64,000 bases of DNA from Citrus sinensis (lineage: Eukaryota > Streptophyta > Magnoliopsida > Sapindales > Rutaceae): assembly GCF_022201045.2 (NCBI RefSeq), contig NC_068559.1, positions 21,397,501-21,461,500 of the forward strand. The letters run 5' to 3'. The notes under the pieces were generated by a model, which saw only the letters and a list, made by a program, of their open reading frames with translations, ran no database searches and was not told where the DNA came from. Positions 35,500-48,674 of the stretch are shown here, one piece after another; position 1 is the first letter of the stretch, and each line of letters opens with the position of its first letter. The position numbers and the translations under genes were made by a program.

Positions 35500-38400
35500 T
35501 TTAAGATCGAGCAAAATGTTGAAGTGAAAATTTCTGAATAATCCAAATATGACCTACACCGACAACGCACCAAATTTCCATTGCTATCTATATGACAGAC
35601 AAATTAGATGAAATTACACATTTAACCTATCTCCAACTTCTTTTCAAGAGGGGAAAAAAGAATCAAGGGGGTTCTTTTCATTGTTGAATCTATTATAAAC
35701 ATTAAAATGATTTTTGATATTTTGGCCCATGATTAAGACTGTCTACATCATGTTCAGGATACACACACAAAAAACAAATATGTGGCAGATACAAGCCAGT
35801 CAATAACTAAATATTGATACATTTATCCTATAGCAATGTGTTCATGTCACTATAACCTTTCTGACTCCATATCTTTTAACATACATCACGTAATTTAAGG
35901 ATTGTATATTTCTATCATTGTTGCTTTGGTTATCCATGTCTAAAACTATAAGTGCATTCTCGACAAGAAGTTGAAGGCATACTAGACATTGAAACTTGCA
36001 CCTTTGCGTATCTCAAGTTGTAGAGTGATCAGGAATATGAAAAAAGTTCTATTTGGAAAGAAATTTTCAACGTGCAACCAGACTGAAAATCCAAAGTTAA
36101 TAAAAAGTTTATTTTTTTTGTTCACCGGTAACAAAAGAAAATAAAAATATTCTCCATAGATTCATGTTTTTGTCCACATTAATAACTAGATACAGTAAAA
36201 CCAGACCAAGCTTTCATATGTTTTCGATCTACATTAGGCCCAAAATACTGTTAACCAGGTAACAGAGAGCCTGTCTTGGCATTGAACATTCTAAAGATAT
36301 AACCAAATGAGTTATGGAATGTTAAAAACGATGAAGACAAAAAGGGTTAGAGGAAGAGCTGTGGAATATTAAAGCCATAACATTTCAAAATTCTAATTAT
36401 TTAATTTTCATTTGAAATTGGAGTTTAAATATGCCCAGCAGATAGCAACTTAGATAAAAACCCAAATTCATTTGTAAAATGCAAACAATGAATTCAGAGT
36501 TGAAGGATTGAATTCAATTTTCCAACTGCAAGCAAACAAAATAGACCTCAAAAAAATTAACACCTTTATCTAATCCCTTACTTTCCCTTATGAAAAAATT
36601 TGGGGTCTTCCCCAAAATTCCTACAAACCATGGCCAGGAACAAACGGTAAACAGTCATGGGTAGCCAACAGAAATCTAGGGGTCCCCCAATTAACACAAT
36701 TATATATGAAGTAATTTAACTGCCAAAGAAGTCTGCTTATTGTACATCTTCCCACAAGAACATTCACATTAAATTCTCATGGAAAAACAATTGTTATAGT
36801 TAATTTTCTACCCAAACCACCAATCAGGCAATTAGAAATCAAACAAAATATTCAAGCACTAGTTAATTGAAAATAAAGAGGAGTTCTATCGCTTCACATG
36901 CAGCCTTACATATCAAAAACAACTATCTAGAGGGAAAAACGTGTTATCTGACAACAATTTTGCAAGGCCTTTGATTATCCGTTACCTAAACATATCCATA
37001 ATAAGCATAAAATGAGACTATGAGATTACATTTGATTCCACATCAAAACGATTGCCTCCCCAATAATAACAGCTCAACGCATTCAAAAAGTGAATCCACC
37101 TAAAAAGTTAATACCACATAGAAGATTCCAGAACAAGAACGGTTCCAAGGGAAATGCAAATAAAGCCCACGATACAATCTAAAGTCTATTGTTACTACTG
37201 TCATAATAATTATTTTCTATAAAAAAGGAATTAATTGTTATTAAACCATAATTATTCATCTGAGAATCTTAATTGCTCTAATCAATACAATTTCCCGGCT
37301 AGTTACACAAAATCGATCAACAATATGACACCTTTAATCTTGCCTCAGCGTATTAGTAACTTAAAAATCAATCAACAAAACCAAATCATTTGTCGAACAA
37401 AATCACTCGTTATATCACATAAACACTAAACACAACAATCAGTAATAAAAAGACAAAAACCTAATCACCGAACCATCAAAAAGAATCGAAATAAAACGAA
37501 AACAACGAGGGATGGATATCGATGAGAACAAAGAAACCGTTTAGAAAAGTAAAGAAAAAACAAACCACATTCAATACTCAGGAATTGGATTCTGCCTCTC
37601 TCTCTCACTCTCTCTTTCTCTCCTTAAACTCGGTTACGATGTCGTTTTTGCGCGCGCTCTCTCTCCCTCTCTCTAAAACTGCCTCATTTCCTCCCTCTAA
37701 AACTCTGTGTCTCTTTCCTTTGCCTTTGTCTCTTTAAAAAAGACAATAAGGAATCACTCAGTAAAAATAACACCTGAGACGAGCGAAGCCAGGAGAAAAG
37801 AGGGTTTTGATGAAATGGCGGCTTTAAAGCTTTTAGCTGTGAGTTTTTATTTTTATAATTTTCTTCGTGGTAAATAAAATATATTAATCCAATAATATCT
37901 CTACAAAATAATTTATTTTTTGCCGCCACGTCAGTTGAACACGTGTTAAACATATGCCCTAGATGTAATTTTGGTCTATTGTCTCCTCTAAAGAATTTTT
38001 CTTTATTCCTTTTTTAGCAAATATCAAAAAAGGGAAAGTATTTGCCAACAACAGGGCAGTAAGATTTGGCTGCTTTAAGAAAAGAAAAAAAATAATAATT
38101 AAAAGAAAAAAAAAAGTAAAAAGAATAGTGTTTACTCATATGCTCTGAACATAAGAATCATGTTGAGGACGTGTTTGGTTGATCATTACTAACGCATTCC
38201 TTAACTTCGTTAAGAGCATTGAATAAAGGCCCTGTTATGTATCAAGATTATGCAATTATAATTTAAAAGTTATAATATTAAAGTGTTCAATAAACATTAA
38301 CGAACTTAGTTCAACCCAAATATATTTTCTAAATACTAAGGCTTGACTTGAGCTTCACCTAAAAAGACGAGCTTGGCTCGAAAGCTTAATATATATATAT

Positions 38401-38598
38401 ATATATATATGAAGAAATTTTAGAAATCTAAGGTACCATGTCAGTTATACAACAACCAAATAATGTCATAACATATATATATTTATTTTAAAAAATCATC
38501 ATGTAAGTGGTAGTTGAATTAAATTTAACTACACATATCAGTCATGCATCAATTAGTTGTAATACATATGAGATATTTTAAAATTTCTCATATATATG
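35500..38598. other. Upstream region of the coiled-coil gene and spacer
   Basis: No coding sequence seen. 35500-37500 is AT-rich without repeats. It could contain a 5' UTR intron of the minus-strand gene, since the only promoter-like segment is the CT/GA tract at 37595-37735. A (TA)n run occurs near 38388-38410. Confidence 0.4.
37595..37735. repeat. CT-rich tract with GCGCGC core, possible transcription-start region
   Basis: A CTCTCT-rich stretch on the plus strand interrupted by GATGTCGTTTTTGCGCGCGC. On the minus strand it is GA-rich, as often found in plant 5' UTRs and GAGA-type promoters. It may mark the first, non-coding exon of the gene ending at 33843. No splice sites can be fixed without transcripts. 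Confidence 0.4.
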
Positions 38599-38777
38599 AA
38601 TAGTTTTTCAATCAATGATTCCTGATTTTAATAAAATCAGAGATTAGCTAAAAGACAAAATAAACACATGCTCCAATGCACTGCATTTTGTCATGTAGTA
38701 TATTAAAATTTAATTTTTTTTCTTTTAACTAATCCCTGACTTTATTAAAGTCGAGGATCCGTGATTAGAAAACTATT
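38599..38777. mobile_element. Foldback MITE with about 58-bp arms
   Basis: The left arm starts AATAGTTTTTCAATCA and ends AGATTAGCTAAAAGA. The right arm, reverse complemented, starts AATAGTTTTCTAATCA and ends GGATTAGTTAAAAGA. The arms (about 58 bp each) flank an AT-rich loop. No ORF. The target duplication is ambiguous because the flanks are TA-rich. Confidence 0.6.
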
Positions 38778-38785
38778 AATATATA

Positions 38786-38973
38786 GAGTGATGATACAGT
38801 CACAAACTCTTGTACAAATTGATGTAACATTAATTCATTGGTTGAATAAAAACATAAAATAATAAAAATAAATAATGTAACCCAAGAGATATTTAATTCA
38901 ACCAATTTTATCATACCACATCAGTTTGTATAAAATAAATTTGTACAAGAGTTCGTGACTATATCATTACTCT
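38786..38973. mobile_element. GAGTGATGATAC-family MITE
   Basis: The left arm is GAGTGATGATACAGTCACAA followed by ACTCTTGTACAAATTGATG. The right arm, reverse complemented, is GAGTAATGATATAGTCACGA followed by ACTCTTGTACAAAT. About 188 bp in total. Related copies lie at 32596-32768 and 63761-63922. It directly follows another foldback element. Confidence 0.7.
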
Positions 38974-39850
38974 AATAAATATATTAGATACACCTTTTAA
39001 CATAGTTTAACCCACCTATAACATATGCTTCAAATTTTAAATCCTTTAAGCCCAACTTTTAAAACCTAATCTAACCTAAAAAAAATTATTAAAACATAAT
39101 AAGAAGATATAGAATGTGAAATTAAGACATTTTAGTAACCTAATATTTTGTCATCCCAACACTAGATATTGTGCCTTAAAAGATAAATTGATTTGATCTC
39201 ATATTTGTATGATAAAAAAAACCTATAATATCATTTTTATTTAAAAATAATATTTATTGCATACTATCTATTTTTTTCATCGATACAACTTTTTTTATTT
39301 CTATAGTAACTATAACTTTTAAATTTTAGTTCTACAGTAACTGTAACTTTTAGGTTATAACACCCTAATAATATACATGGTTTGAGTAATAAAATGATAA
39401 GGATTGCTTGCTATTGATTTGGGCTTTAATATTATGACAATTGAAGTTTTAATACACGGTTAGTTGAACCTTCGATAATTAGTTGATATTGATTAGTTGA
39501 ACCGATTTGTTATAAACACTATTACATTACATTTTCAGGAAGGGTCCCGATGGATGCTTTTCTGAAAAGTGTGCTACTAAACAATGTCCTCATCACGGAC
39601 ACATGCTAATAATGTTTATGAATAATTATGACAATCTCAAGCAAAACAAACAGTGAATAATTGTCTGTGAAAATGCCAAGCAGGCTACAATTTCTATGTT
39701 GGATGGTTTCTCTGCTATCCCTTATTCACTTCAAGGAATCCACAAAAGAAAAGTAAAGAAAAACGAAAAATGTAAATTTGTGTGTGTGGGAAATACAATC
39801 ATATTGCTGCTAAGTCCCGCTTATCGCTGCAGCATTCATGCCTCCATCAG
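38974..39850. other. Spacer and VTE4 3' UTR
   Basis: AT-rich spacer. The last 200-300 bp before 39851 are probably the VTE4 3' UTR. No gene seen. Confidence 0.4.
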
Positions 39851-42339
39851 TTAACGAGGCTTTCGACATGTAATGATGGCGAATTTAATAAGATTCTTCT
39901 GGTATCCTTCGATCATCAATGGCATTGCCAATGCTCCTTTTATGGTTTTTAATCCTGATTAACATGGCATTCAACCCATATCAACAAAATGGAGAAAAAG
40001 CCAAGTTTGTACTGATAGCAATCAGAATCTTTCCTTAAGTAAACCAATAGCTTTATCATCAAATCAACTTCCACTTAGTGCATTGGGAAAAACTTCCTCT
40101 ATATGATTGCAAAATAAAACCTTTCTGCGTGTAAAGATTTCTAGCTTATCCATAAAGTAATGTTCAGCCTTTTTGCAAAAATATCAAGGTAATTATATGA
40201 AATCACATATAGGTTCCCGCAGCAAAGAATGCTAAGCTTACCAGTTCGCAGCAGTGATGTGAAGCCCTTCCATGTCAATGCTGAGCGTATCACTGCTGGC
40301 CAGAATGGTGCAACATTCTGAGACCAATCCTCTGCCTTTATATCCTGCCACAGCAGTTTGCAAATTCCACAATTAGTTATGTCGCCCAAAAATCAAGCTA
40401 TTTATACACCAAGATGAAAATTGACAAATTAACTCCCGACTTTAAATATTGATCAGTACGTAAAAATGAAGATACCAATTTTCAAGTGGGTATTTTTCTC
40501 AGACAATAAATAACTCAATCTATTAAATCAAACAATAAAACAAATGTTTCACTCTGCTTTAAAAATGTTCAAGCTTAACAATATGAACATGAAGTTTTTA
40601 CCTCAAGGGAAAGGGACTGAAGTAATTTGACATAATCAGCAGTAGAGCACCAAGCTGGCAGGTAATAAGCATCACATATCTTTTTCAAGAGCTCTTGCTC
40701 CCATGGCTGCAAAGACTCTTCGGAAGGTGCAAGATCCCTATGGCACCATGTTACTATTATTATAGTACCTGCTGGGGCAGTAACTCGAGCCAGCTCACTG
40801 ACAAACTGCCAGTTTGAAGGAGTTAAGTAACAATGAGAACATTCAGGAATACATGCCATTATCCTATAGGATGAACAAGTGAAACTAAAAGAAATGGACC
40901 TCAATTGAATCTGAAGAATTTAGAGGAAGAAAAAACCTTTGATTTGTCAGGCATGTGTTCTCCACTCTCCATGGACCAAACTAGATCAAATTGCCCATCA
41001 GGAAACGGTTGCTGCAAAGCATCTCCAACTTGAAAGGAAACCTGTGGACATTTCACATTGTCATTTCTAACACTACTCCTTTACGGCAACATAAAAGGAA
41101 GCCAGTCCTTCTGAACATTGGCTCGCGCAGAGATAAGAACTATGTTCACCAACTGGATCCGTAAAAGATATCAACAGAGTGCAATTAAAAACAAATAAAT
41201 AATGACTGGAAAAGATACAAAACAACTAAACACCTCATTTATGATAAATTAAAGAACACGGGAGGCTTTTATTCTATTTGAAAATAAGAAATATGGGCAA
41301 GATGTTAAGGTATCACTTCAGCAAATATATTAATGTCAGGAACCCCCATTAATTCATCAAATATAATTTGACTGTCCTAGGGAGCTCAGGAAAGCGGAGG
41401 AGTGTTGTGAACTAATATGAGAAACTTGTAATTTCCTTCAATGATGATGAACGAATGCAAAGCTTGAAATTTAAGAAACCAAAAAAATTGGACCAACCTT
41501 ATCGGCTAAGCCTCGAGCAGCAGCAAGGGCATTAGCCCTCTGTGCTTGGACGGGACTGAGAGTGATGCCTTGGCATTTAGCGCCAAATTTCTTAGCCAAG
41601 TATCTAGAGCTGCCTCCTATCCCACAGCCAACATCCACAACATTCTTTGGCCTCTTCGTTGGGGCCTCTGAACCCAATTCACATATTAAAAAAATAATAA
41701 ATAAATAAATAAATCAGTTGTCAAAAATATTCACCAACACGAAAACACAGTAACATAAATGAAAATAGAGAATTTTACAGTTCAATTATCAAAGCTATTC
41801 TGCAAGTTAAAAAAAAAAAAAAAAGAATAGGGTTGGAGATTGTGTCGAAAATAATAATTTTGTTAATAATTTAATTTCACATCGTTCTTATTTGATATTA
41901 TCATTGTTGTTGTTGTTATTATTAACCCATTCTTATTATTGTTACTGTAGTTATTATCATAGGCTGATATATACAGAGTGAGAAAGAAGCTACATCACTG
42001 ACCGGAAACGCCGGCGAAACGGAGCGTCTCTTCGATCATGCGGACCTGGGCGGCGCGGTGGTCGGAGACGGAGACGGAGGAATCCGGCTCGTAGAATCCG
42101 TGGTGCATGTGGTCGCCCCAAATGTCTTCCCAAAGACTAGACGACTCGTCGTAGAACTCAGCTATTCCTTCTTTCAGCTCACGTGCGGCAGCGTCACTCA
42201 TCGTCGTCGTCGACGTCGTAGATGACGCTCGAGTTATTAGCTTCCTCGAGAAAGAGCTCACTCCAAAAAGCAGGGAACTTCGCCACGTAGGAGCCGGAGG
42301 AGGGGCTGGGAGGAGGGAAGGGCGGAGACACGCGGACAT
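39851..42339 (-). CDS. VTE4: Gamma-tocopherol methyltransferase, plastid (VTE4)
   Basis: Six exons (42003-42339, 41498-41667, 40937-41041, 40602-40805, 40242-40344, 39851-39954) give 340 residues, close to the usual 340-350. Residues 1 to about 45 are a Ser/Pro/Ala-rich transit peptide. The SAM-binding motif NVVDVGCGIGGSSRYL sits at 121-136. It is followed by WSMESGEHMPDKSK, VTWCHRDLAPSEESL and DIKAEDWSQNVAPFWPAV, which are nearly invariant in gamma-TMT. The protein ends in TIKGALAMPLMIEGYQKN and a short basic tail. It methylates gamma- to alpha-tocopherol and delta- to beta-tocopherol with SAM at the plastid envelope, the last step of vitamin E synthesis. The start was set at the ATG opening the transit peptide. 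An unrelated ORF extends upstream in the same frame without homology. Confidence 0.95.
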
Positions 42340-43224
42340 TTCTGATTGGATGTCGGAGAGCCTTTTTTCTTTTTTTATTCCAGAAAGAATGAAGAAGTGC
42401 GAGCGGTGGGTACACACTGTAAAGCGCTTACAACTATCGCAAACGTGGTGACTCTTCCAGTTTCGTAGAAAATTTAAAGAGGATTCAGAATCACCGATGT
42501 GGACAAATGTACCCTTCATAGTTATCAACTTATTATCATCATTCATTCGTTTACGAACAATTACTTGAATAACAAACAATAATCATATTTCATTTTTAGA
42601 TATTAAGAGCTCTGGATTAAAGCATGATATAAACACGCTCTAGTGTTTGATTATACATTTTAATATTATAACTTATAAATTATATAATTTTTTAACTATA
42701 ATACTAAACAAGACCTGAATTTATATTTATATATATATATATAAATATGTTTATGTAATTTTTTGCTTTGTATTCCGAACTTTCTTTTGAATCAAGATTT
42801 GTGACTTTTTTTTTGTCAAGTGCCTCAAATCATGTGTCTTTTGTGATTAATTATTTTATAAAAAAAATTGTGGCATGCCGATGATAACTGTTCAACGTTC
42901 AAGTCATTTTTTCACTTCATTTTTAGAGATAAAAAATCTAGAGCGAGATGGACAAGTTTTTGTACTCATATTATATATTTTTCATCTTATCTTTAAATGT
43001 GGGATGCTTGGCCTTTATATAGGCAACTTGAAGTATAAGGTGGAAGAGTTATTATGGCATATAGCATTATCATTGTGACATTTGTCCACAAAACCCATGC
43101 ACGAGGACATCTATCAATATGTGTTCAAGACTTGTTCATGACAAGTTTTATGTGGAGACTTGTCTTGATTTTGTGAGAAACCAACGTAAGTGTCGAATTT
43201 AAACTCAAACCCATTTGTCTGTAA
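42340..43224. other. VTE4 promoter region and spacer
   Basis: Upstream of the minus-strand VTE4 start. A small relic with inverted ends (TCTAGTGTTTGATTATA near 42637 and its counterpart near 42715) resembles a MITE remnant, weakly supported. No gene seen. Confidence 0.35.
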
Positions 43225-43560
43225 GCTAATTTTAAAAAGTTTTGCCCATAGCATATTCTGTATAATGTTTGTTAGCTTGTAGTCTCATTTTGTAAAATGT
43301 TTGCTATGTCATAAGCTCATTTCATAGAATATTTGTTAGCCCGTGGACTTATTCTAAGGAATGTTTGCTATCCCACATGCTTATTCCATGAAATGTTCTT
43401 TTTTTCGTAGGCGCATGCTATAAAATGTTTATTTAGCTCATAGGCTCATTCCATAGAATGTTTGTTTGCCCGTAATCTCATTCTGTTAATCTTATATTTT
43501 TTGATATGTGCATTTTCGTAGAATGTATATTTGCTTTTAGGCATATTCTTTTTTGTGAGT
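43225..43560 (+). repeat. Degenerate minisatellite, about 43-bp unit
   Basis: About seven imperfect copies of a unit built on AATGTTTGTTAGC, then CRTAGGCTCATTC, then CATAG are arrayed head to tail. Copies differ by substitutions and small gaps, so the array is old. It is not coding. Confidence 0.65.
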
Positions 43561-43769
43561 ACTTAAATCAATTTTTTTTTTTTTGTAAAGAATGAACTTA
43601 CAATCGTTCTTTATAAAAAGTAGACCTTTGTCATTTTTTGCAAAGAATAGACATAGGTCCTTCTTTATCGAATTATGTCTTTGACACTTTGTCAAAACTC
43701 ATTCTTTGGGCATTTGAGTTAAGAATATTTTTTAAATATTTATATCATTCTTTATAAGGAATAAACTTA

Positions 43770-44762
43770 TGCTGCGTTTACTAAATTGGAATCGGAATGA
43801 GCTGGAATCAAAATGGATAGGAATGAAAATGGGCTGAAATGGGAATAGGGAATGTGAATCAAAATAAGTTGTTTACTTAAACTGTAGGAATCGAAATCGG
43901 AATGAGCTAGATTGCCATTAATGTGTTTACTTTGTCTTGAAATCAAAATCACAATGAATTAAATTGTAACAAATTACTAAAAAGTACTTAATGGATTATT
44001 GTCATAATAATTATTAATTAATATATTAATTAATTGTAAATTTTTTAATTAGTTATAATAACTATAATAAAAATTATTGTATTAACTAATAATATTAATA
44101 TTAATTACTTAATTAAAATAATATATTAATTATTGTGATTATTTATTCAAAAATTATAATTATTGTTAATAATATATTAATATATTAATTATTAGTAATA
44201 AATATATTATTTAATTAATAATAATATATGAATTAATTATAATAATAATAATTATAATAGTATATTAATTATTATTATTATTATTAATTATTGTGATTAT
44301 TTATTCAGGAAACAATAATATATTAATTAATAGTAATAATTATATTAATTCATTAATAATAATATATAAATTAATTATATTAATAATTATTATATTAGTA
44401 CATTAATTAATTAATTAAAATAACAACAATAATAATAAATTAATTATTGTGATTATTTATTCAATAACTATAATTTTTAATAATTATAGTTAATAATATA
44501 TTTATTAATTAATCATAATATTATATTAATTAATTATAAAAGAGGACAAATTGGGTATTTTTAATTTTGGGGAGGGTAAAATGGTCAATCTCAGGAATGA
44601 GAGACTCATTCCCCTTCCCCATAAGAATCAATCTCTCATTCCTCATTCCCAAATAGTGATGGACCCCATCATTCCGATTCCTACTCTATATTTATGAAGT
44701 AAACACCATCAAATATTCCGATTCCGGATTTTGATTGCCCAATCCAGTAAGTAAACGCACCA
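43770..44762. mobile_element. PIF/Harbinger-like non-autonomous element
   Basis: 993 bp. The left end is TGCTGCGTTTACT and the right end, reverse complemented, is TGGTGCGTTTACT. The 3-bp duplication TTA lies at 43767-43769 and 44763-44765. Subterminal GGAATCGGAATGAG-like motifs occur at both ends. The core (44000-44540) is almost pure A/T built from ATTAATTA-type words. No ORF. Confidence 0.75.
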
Positions 44763-44765
44763 TTA

Positions 44766-46372
44766 AGTCGTTCCTTCTAAATAATAGATTTAGATCTTCT
44801 TTTTATATAGAATGAATTTAGGTTTTTCTTTATAAAATCACACCGTCGGTACTTTATTATATTTTGTATTTAAATACTTTACTTAAAATTCTAAATATTT
44901 AAGTAATTCTCATAAGGGACAAAAATGAGTTATTTCATGTAAAAAGTTTTTATTTGGGCCCATATTTATTTGGGGTTTTGAACCTTTCATATTAGTGATA
45001 CGCAGAGAGAGATGCTGTGAAGGACAAAGTCAAAATAATGCAAACTTATAATAGATTATCGGAAGGACACATCACACAACTCCCAAGTCCGATTTATAAG
45101 ATTAGAGCAAACAAAATTTTCAAGCTGTAAGGAGTGGGCACGTGGAAATCTGTGCCCCACAGATACGGAACCACGCCATGGCATCAAAAGGAAATAATGT
45201 AAATGCTAGTTCACTATAAAAACGATAATGGATTATTTAAGGCTAAAACCGAAAAACTTGGCCCAAATCCCCAAAATGCCCAACAACAATGTTCCCCCCG
45301 TATAAGATTTTTTTTTTATAATTTTGTGAAGAATGTTTTGAAATGGCTGTAAATAATTATCAGCGGCAGAGCTGGCATGGCAAAATCACACGTATAACGT
45401 CGGTGAACATAAAGTAATCTGCCTGGCCCAGCTTGTGAGATCGTGACTTTTGGTAATAGTTAATAGCCGTGCCCATCCGCCTTTTTGCTCACGATAATCT
45501 GCTCAACTGGCTTATGCAGTTTTGGCTTGGAGTCAACAATGAGCCATTTAAGGAAATAAATAAACTACATTCGTGCTCCAAATATATATCAGAAATGGGG
45601 GGGTGGGGAAGGCGTATGACTATTAACCTCTAGAATCTTGTCATATAGATGTTTTGTTTGTTTAGAGAAAAGGGAAAATGAAAGAAGAAAATAACTATAT
45701 GACACTAGGCTGTTGTGATGTTGGCAAGTTGAACAGCAGCAAGAAAAATTCATTCCAGAGCAAAATTACTGAAAGCAACACTTAATCTTTGGAACTGAGC
45801 AAATTGAAAACCAACATGAATTGAGATGTTTGATTTTGGTTTCAAATGGTTTCCATTGAAGAACTAGAACAGGCTGAAGCTTTGCTTCAAATAGTGAATC
45901 AAAATACAGAAGAGGCTAGCAGCTAGCAGAAACTGATGTGATCAATCAGTTCAGTGTCACTAAAAGAATTGCTGCTATATAAATCGAGATGAACCATCAA
46001 CTCGAAGACAGCAATAAAGAACAAGCAAGGGAATACATATATATATGTGTGTGCCTATATAGATATATATATATATATATATAGCTTTCACTAACTATCA
46101 ATTGATATGAATTACAAGCGCTAAGGAGTGACAAAGTAAGAATTGACACTTATAAGTGGTTTTTTTAAACAAATTCAACATCACATATATATGTAAGGCA
46201 TACGTATACCTGGAATGCCTATCTGATAACTACTGCAAAGGAAAATTCGACTCTCAACCAAGGAGTCAATAAATCTAGAATACAATGGTGAAATCAACCA
46301 AAAGATAATAGAATGGTAGACTTTACTAATAAAGCTGGACATCAAATACTACTAGTAAGCAGATGATCCTAT
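44766..46372. other. Spacer and 3' UTR of the CDI-type gene
   Basis: No coding sequence seen. A (TA)n run lies near 46060-46082. The last few hundred bases before 46373 are the likely 3' UTR of the minus-strand gene. Confidence 0.4.
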
Positions 46373-47137
46373 CTATTTTTCAACTGTCTTGTTAGCTTCA
46401 TTCTTGTACTCTTCCATCTCCTTCAACCAAAGATCGGCAAACTCACAGTGCTTCCAAGCTTCAAACCATGGCCCCCCACGAGTATAATGTATCGCTTTTG
46501 GGAATGTCGTGGGGTCATTCTCAACAACCATGTTGTGACCCTCAAGAAAGTTCCATACAAATGGGATTGACCCAATTTCTTCATCCTCAAGCCACTGGAA
46601 CCTGTGAAGAAATGCACCTGTCTGCGTGTTCACAACCTCAGGTGTCAGTATCTTGTTCTTCGGATGCCCACAATTGTACAAAACCATAGATGACCAATTC
46701 TTCCTCGGGTACACGGTTTGCACCGCCCCGTCCATTTTTGTGGTCTCTTTAGGGGTATAATCATGATGGACACACATAATAGCATACTTATCATCAATCA
46801 AGTCACACAACTCCTTAATATCCGCCAAATAAAGAAAATCACAATCAACAAACACAGCCCACCCATCAAAACCAGCTAAGTAAGGGGTCAAGAACCGGGA
46901 AAATGAGAACTCAGTGCTCTCAGTTTGGCCTCTTTCACGCCAATAAAGGCCACTCTTGCGAAGATCTGATTGGACAATGGGTGTGATCTTCACAGGGATG
47001 GAGGATCTTTTCAAGATGGAACGATGGCAGACCCTATAAGCAAGATCTTCACGCGGATCATAGCCCACAAAGATCTTAAAGGGTTTGTTATCTTTTGTTT
47101 CCCTGTTGGCAGTCACCTCGCGCACACACAGAGACAT
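46373..47137 (-). CDS. CDI: CDI-type nucleotide-diphospho-sugar transferase
   Basis: Intronless coding region of 254 residues. It begins with a short variable tail, then KPFKIFVGYDPREDLAYRVC at about 18-37, typical of this GT-A fold family. The D-x-D metal/nucleotide-sugar motif is VDCDFLYLADI (Asp98-Asp100). NWSSMVLYNCGHPKN and YTRGGPWFEAWKHCEFAD near the C-terminus are also conserved. There is no signal peptide or membrane segment, so it is likely cytosolic. From memory it matches Arabidopsis CDI (At1g64980, cadmium-induced, needed for pollen germination and tube growth). The sugar donor and acceptor are not known. The ATG follows a 5' UTR intron, and length matches the family. Confidence 0.85.
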   Translation of the reverse strand: MSLCVREVTANRETKDNKPFKIFVGYDPREDLAYRVCHRSILKRSSIPVKITPIVQSDLRKSGLYWRERGQTESTEFSFSRFLTPYLAGFDGWAVFVDCDFLYLADIKELCDLIDDKYAIMCVHHDYTPKETTKMDGAVQTVYPRKNWSSMVLYNCGHPKNKILTPEVVNTQTGAFLHRFQWLEDEEIGSIPFVWNFLEGHNMVVENDPTTFPKAIHYTRGGPWFEAWKHCEFADLWLKEMEEYKNEANKTVEK

Positions 47138-47670
47138 TGCAGCTAGTAATAAATTGTTGAATACAACAGGATCTGCATGGTCATTGGAAAACGGTTAAGA
47201 ATCAACAGCAAATAATTCAACCTCTTTTTTAGTTCCTATAAAAGAAATGGTAAGTGAAAATGAATCACTTATAAAGAAAGTTTTTTCAGCTCAAATAAGT
47301 GAAAAATACCAGATCTAAAATTCTGGGTTGTTATTATTTTTCTTGCCAAATGATATTTCTCTAGATTTATATCTCAACATATTCAAGAATATAACTCCAA
47401 CAATTAAACAAAAGCAGACGAACAATCAAATGCATCAAATTTCAGTTCCATAATCAAATGAAAACAAGAAAAATTCTAAAATCAAATGTAAAACAATAAT
47501 AATAATAATAATAAATAACAGATCAGCACCATTACATTGTTATAACTAAATCAAGAAACAGATAACAGAATAAATAAATAAAAAGAATGGTTACGAGAAA
47601 GAGAAGAGTACCTGAGCAAAATGAGATGTGGAAGATGAAGAAGAAGAATTATTAGGGCATTAGTAACTAA
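47138..47670 (-). other. 5' UTR of the CDI-type gene, with one intron
   Basis: A 35-nt leader piece (47138-47172) joins a splice acceptor (ATGCAG then ATCC). A matching donor (GCTCAG then GTACTC) lies at 47610-47612, leaving a first non-coding exon from 47612 up to roughly 47670. Intron about 440 bp. Inferred from consensus only. Confidence 0.5.
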
Positions 47671-48002
47671 AAAAGAAAGAATTTTTATTTTTATTATTGT
47701 GGGTTTAGGACTTTGGACTTAGTTGGAAAATTATAAGACTAGAATTCAGTGTAAGAGCGAGGATTCAGGATTCAGCGGTGCCTATGACGCGTTGTTTTTG
47801 AGCCATAAGAGCCTGCCGTTTTTATAGATTCTATTTCCCATAGAAATAACGGATCCGCCTATGATGCATTATCCGCACCATGCAGCAAAATTCATAACCG
47901 CCGTTGGTTTATTATTTGTTACATATTTGGACGGTTGGGATAGCTTCGAAATGGCAAGGGAAAAGAACGGCAACCGGCAACTTGGGTAGTTACACTGGGA
48001 CT

Positions 48003-48674
48003 TAGGGGCGTCAAAAAAGCCCGCCCGGACCGGACCCGGCCAATCCGGTCCGGGCAAAACCCGGACCGCATGCATATAAAAATCGGATCCGGGTTCAACA
48101 CAAAAAACCCAGAACCCGGACCGGGCCCGATTTTTTAATAAATTTTAAAAAAATAAATATATTATATATAAATATATAATTATGAATTTATGATATATTG
48201 GATGTTATTTAAATTTATTGTGTAATTATTGTGTTGTTGAATTTAATTAATTTATTTTATATATAGATTGAATGAGTTTAAGTTAGAAATTGGATAAATT
48301 TAGGTATTAAAAAGTAGATTGAAATAATTTTTATTTATCATTTGTGTAAAATTTGTATTGTTAATGTGTTATATATTTGTATTTGACTATTTTCTTTTTT
48401 AAAATTTGAAATTGAATGAGTTTATTTGATTATTTTCTTTTTAAAAATTTGTATTGTTAGAGAAATTAAAAAAAAATTGAAAAAAAATTAAATTTATCAC
48501 ATGCTGGTTTAAAAAGCCTGGATCAAAACCCGGACCCGGAAGGTGCCGGGCTCAAGCCCGGACCGCACCCGGAAAAACCGGATTTTAACCCGGGTCCGGG
48601 TTTGCATTTCTCTCATCCGGTCCGGTCCCGGGCAACACCAAAACCCGGACCGGACCCGGATTTTGCCAAGCCTG
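48003..48674. mobile_element. Non-autonomous hAT element with GC-rich subterminal repeats
   Basis: 672 bp flanked by a perfect 8-bp duplication CTGGGACT (47995-48002, 48675-48682). Ends are TAGGGGCGTCAAAA and, reverse complemented, CAGGCTTGGCAAAA. The first about 130 and last about 150 bp are packed with CCGGACCGG, CCCGGACC and GGTCCGGG words in both orientations. The middle is AT-rich. Subterminal repeats of this kind are where hAT transposases bind. No ORF. Confidence 0.85.

Noticed and set aside
43225..43560. CRISPR-like array
   Set aside because: Repeats are degenerate with no unique spacers of constant length, and the window is plant nuclear DNA.
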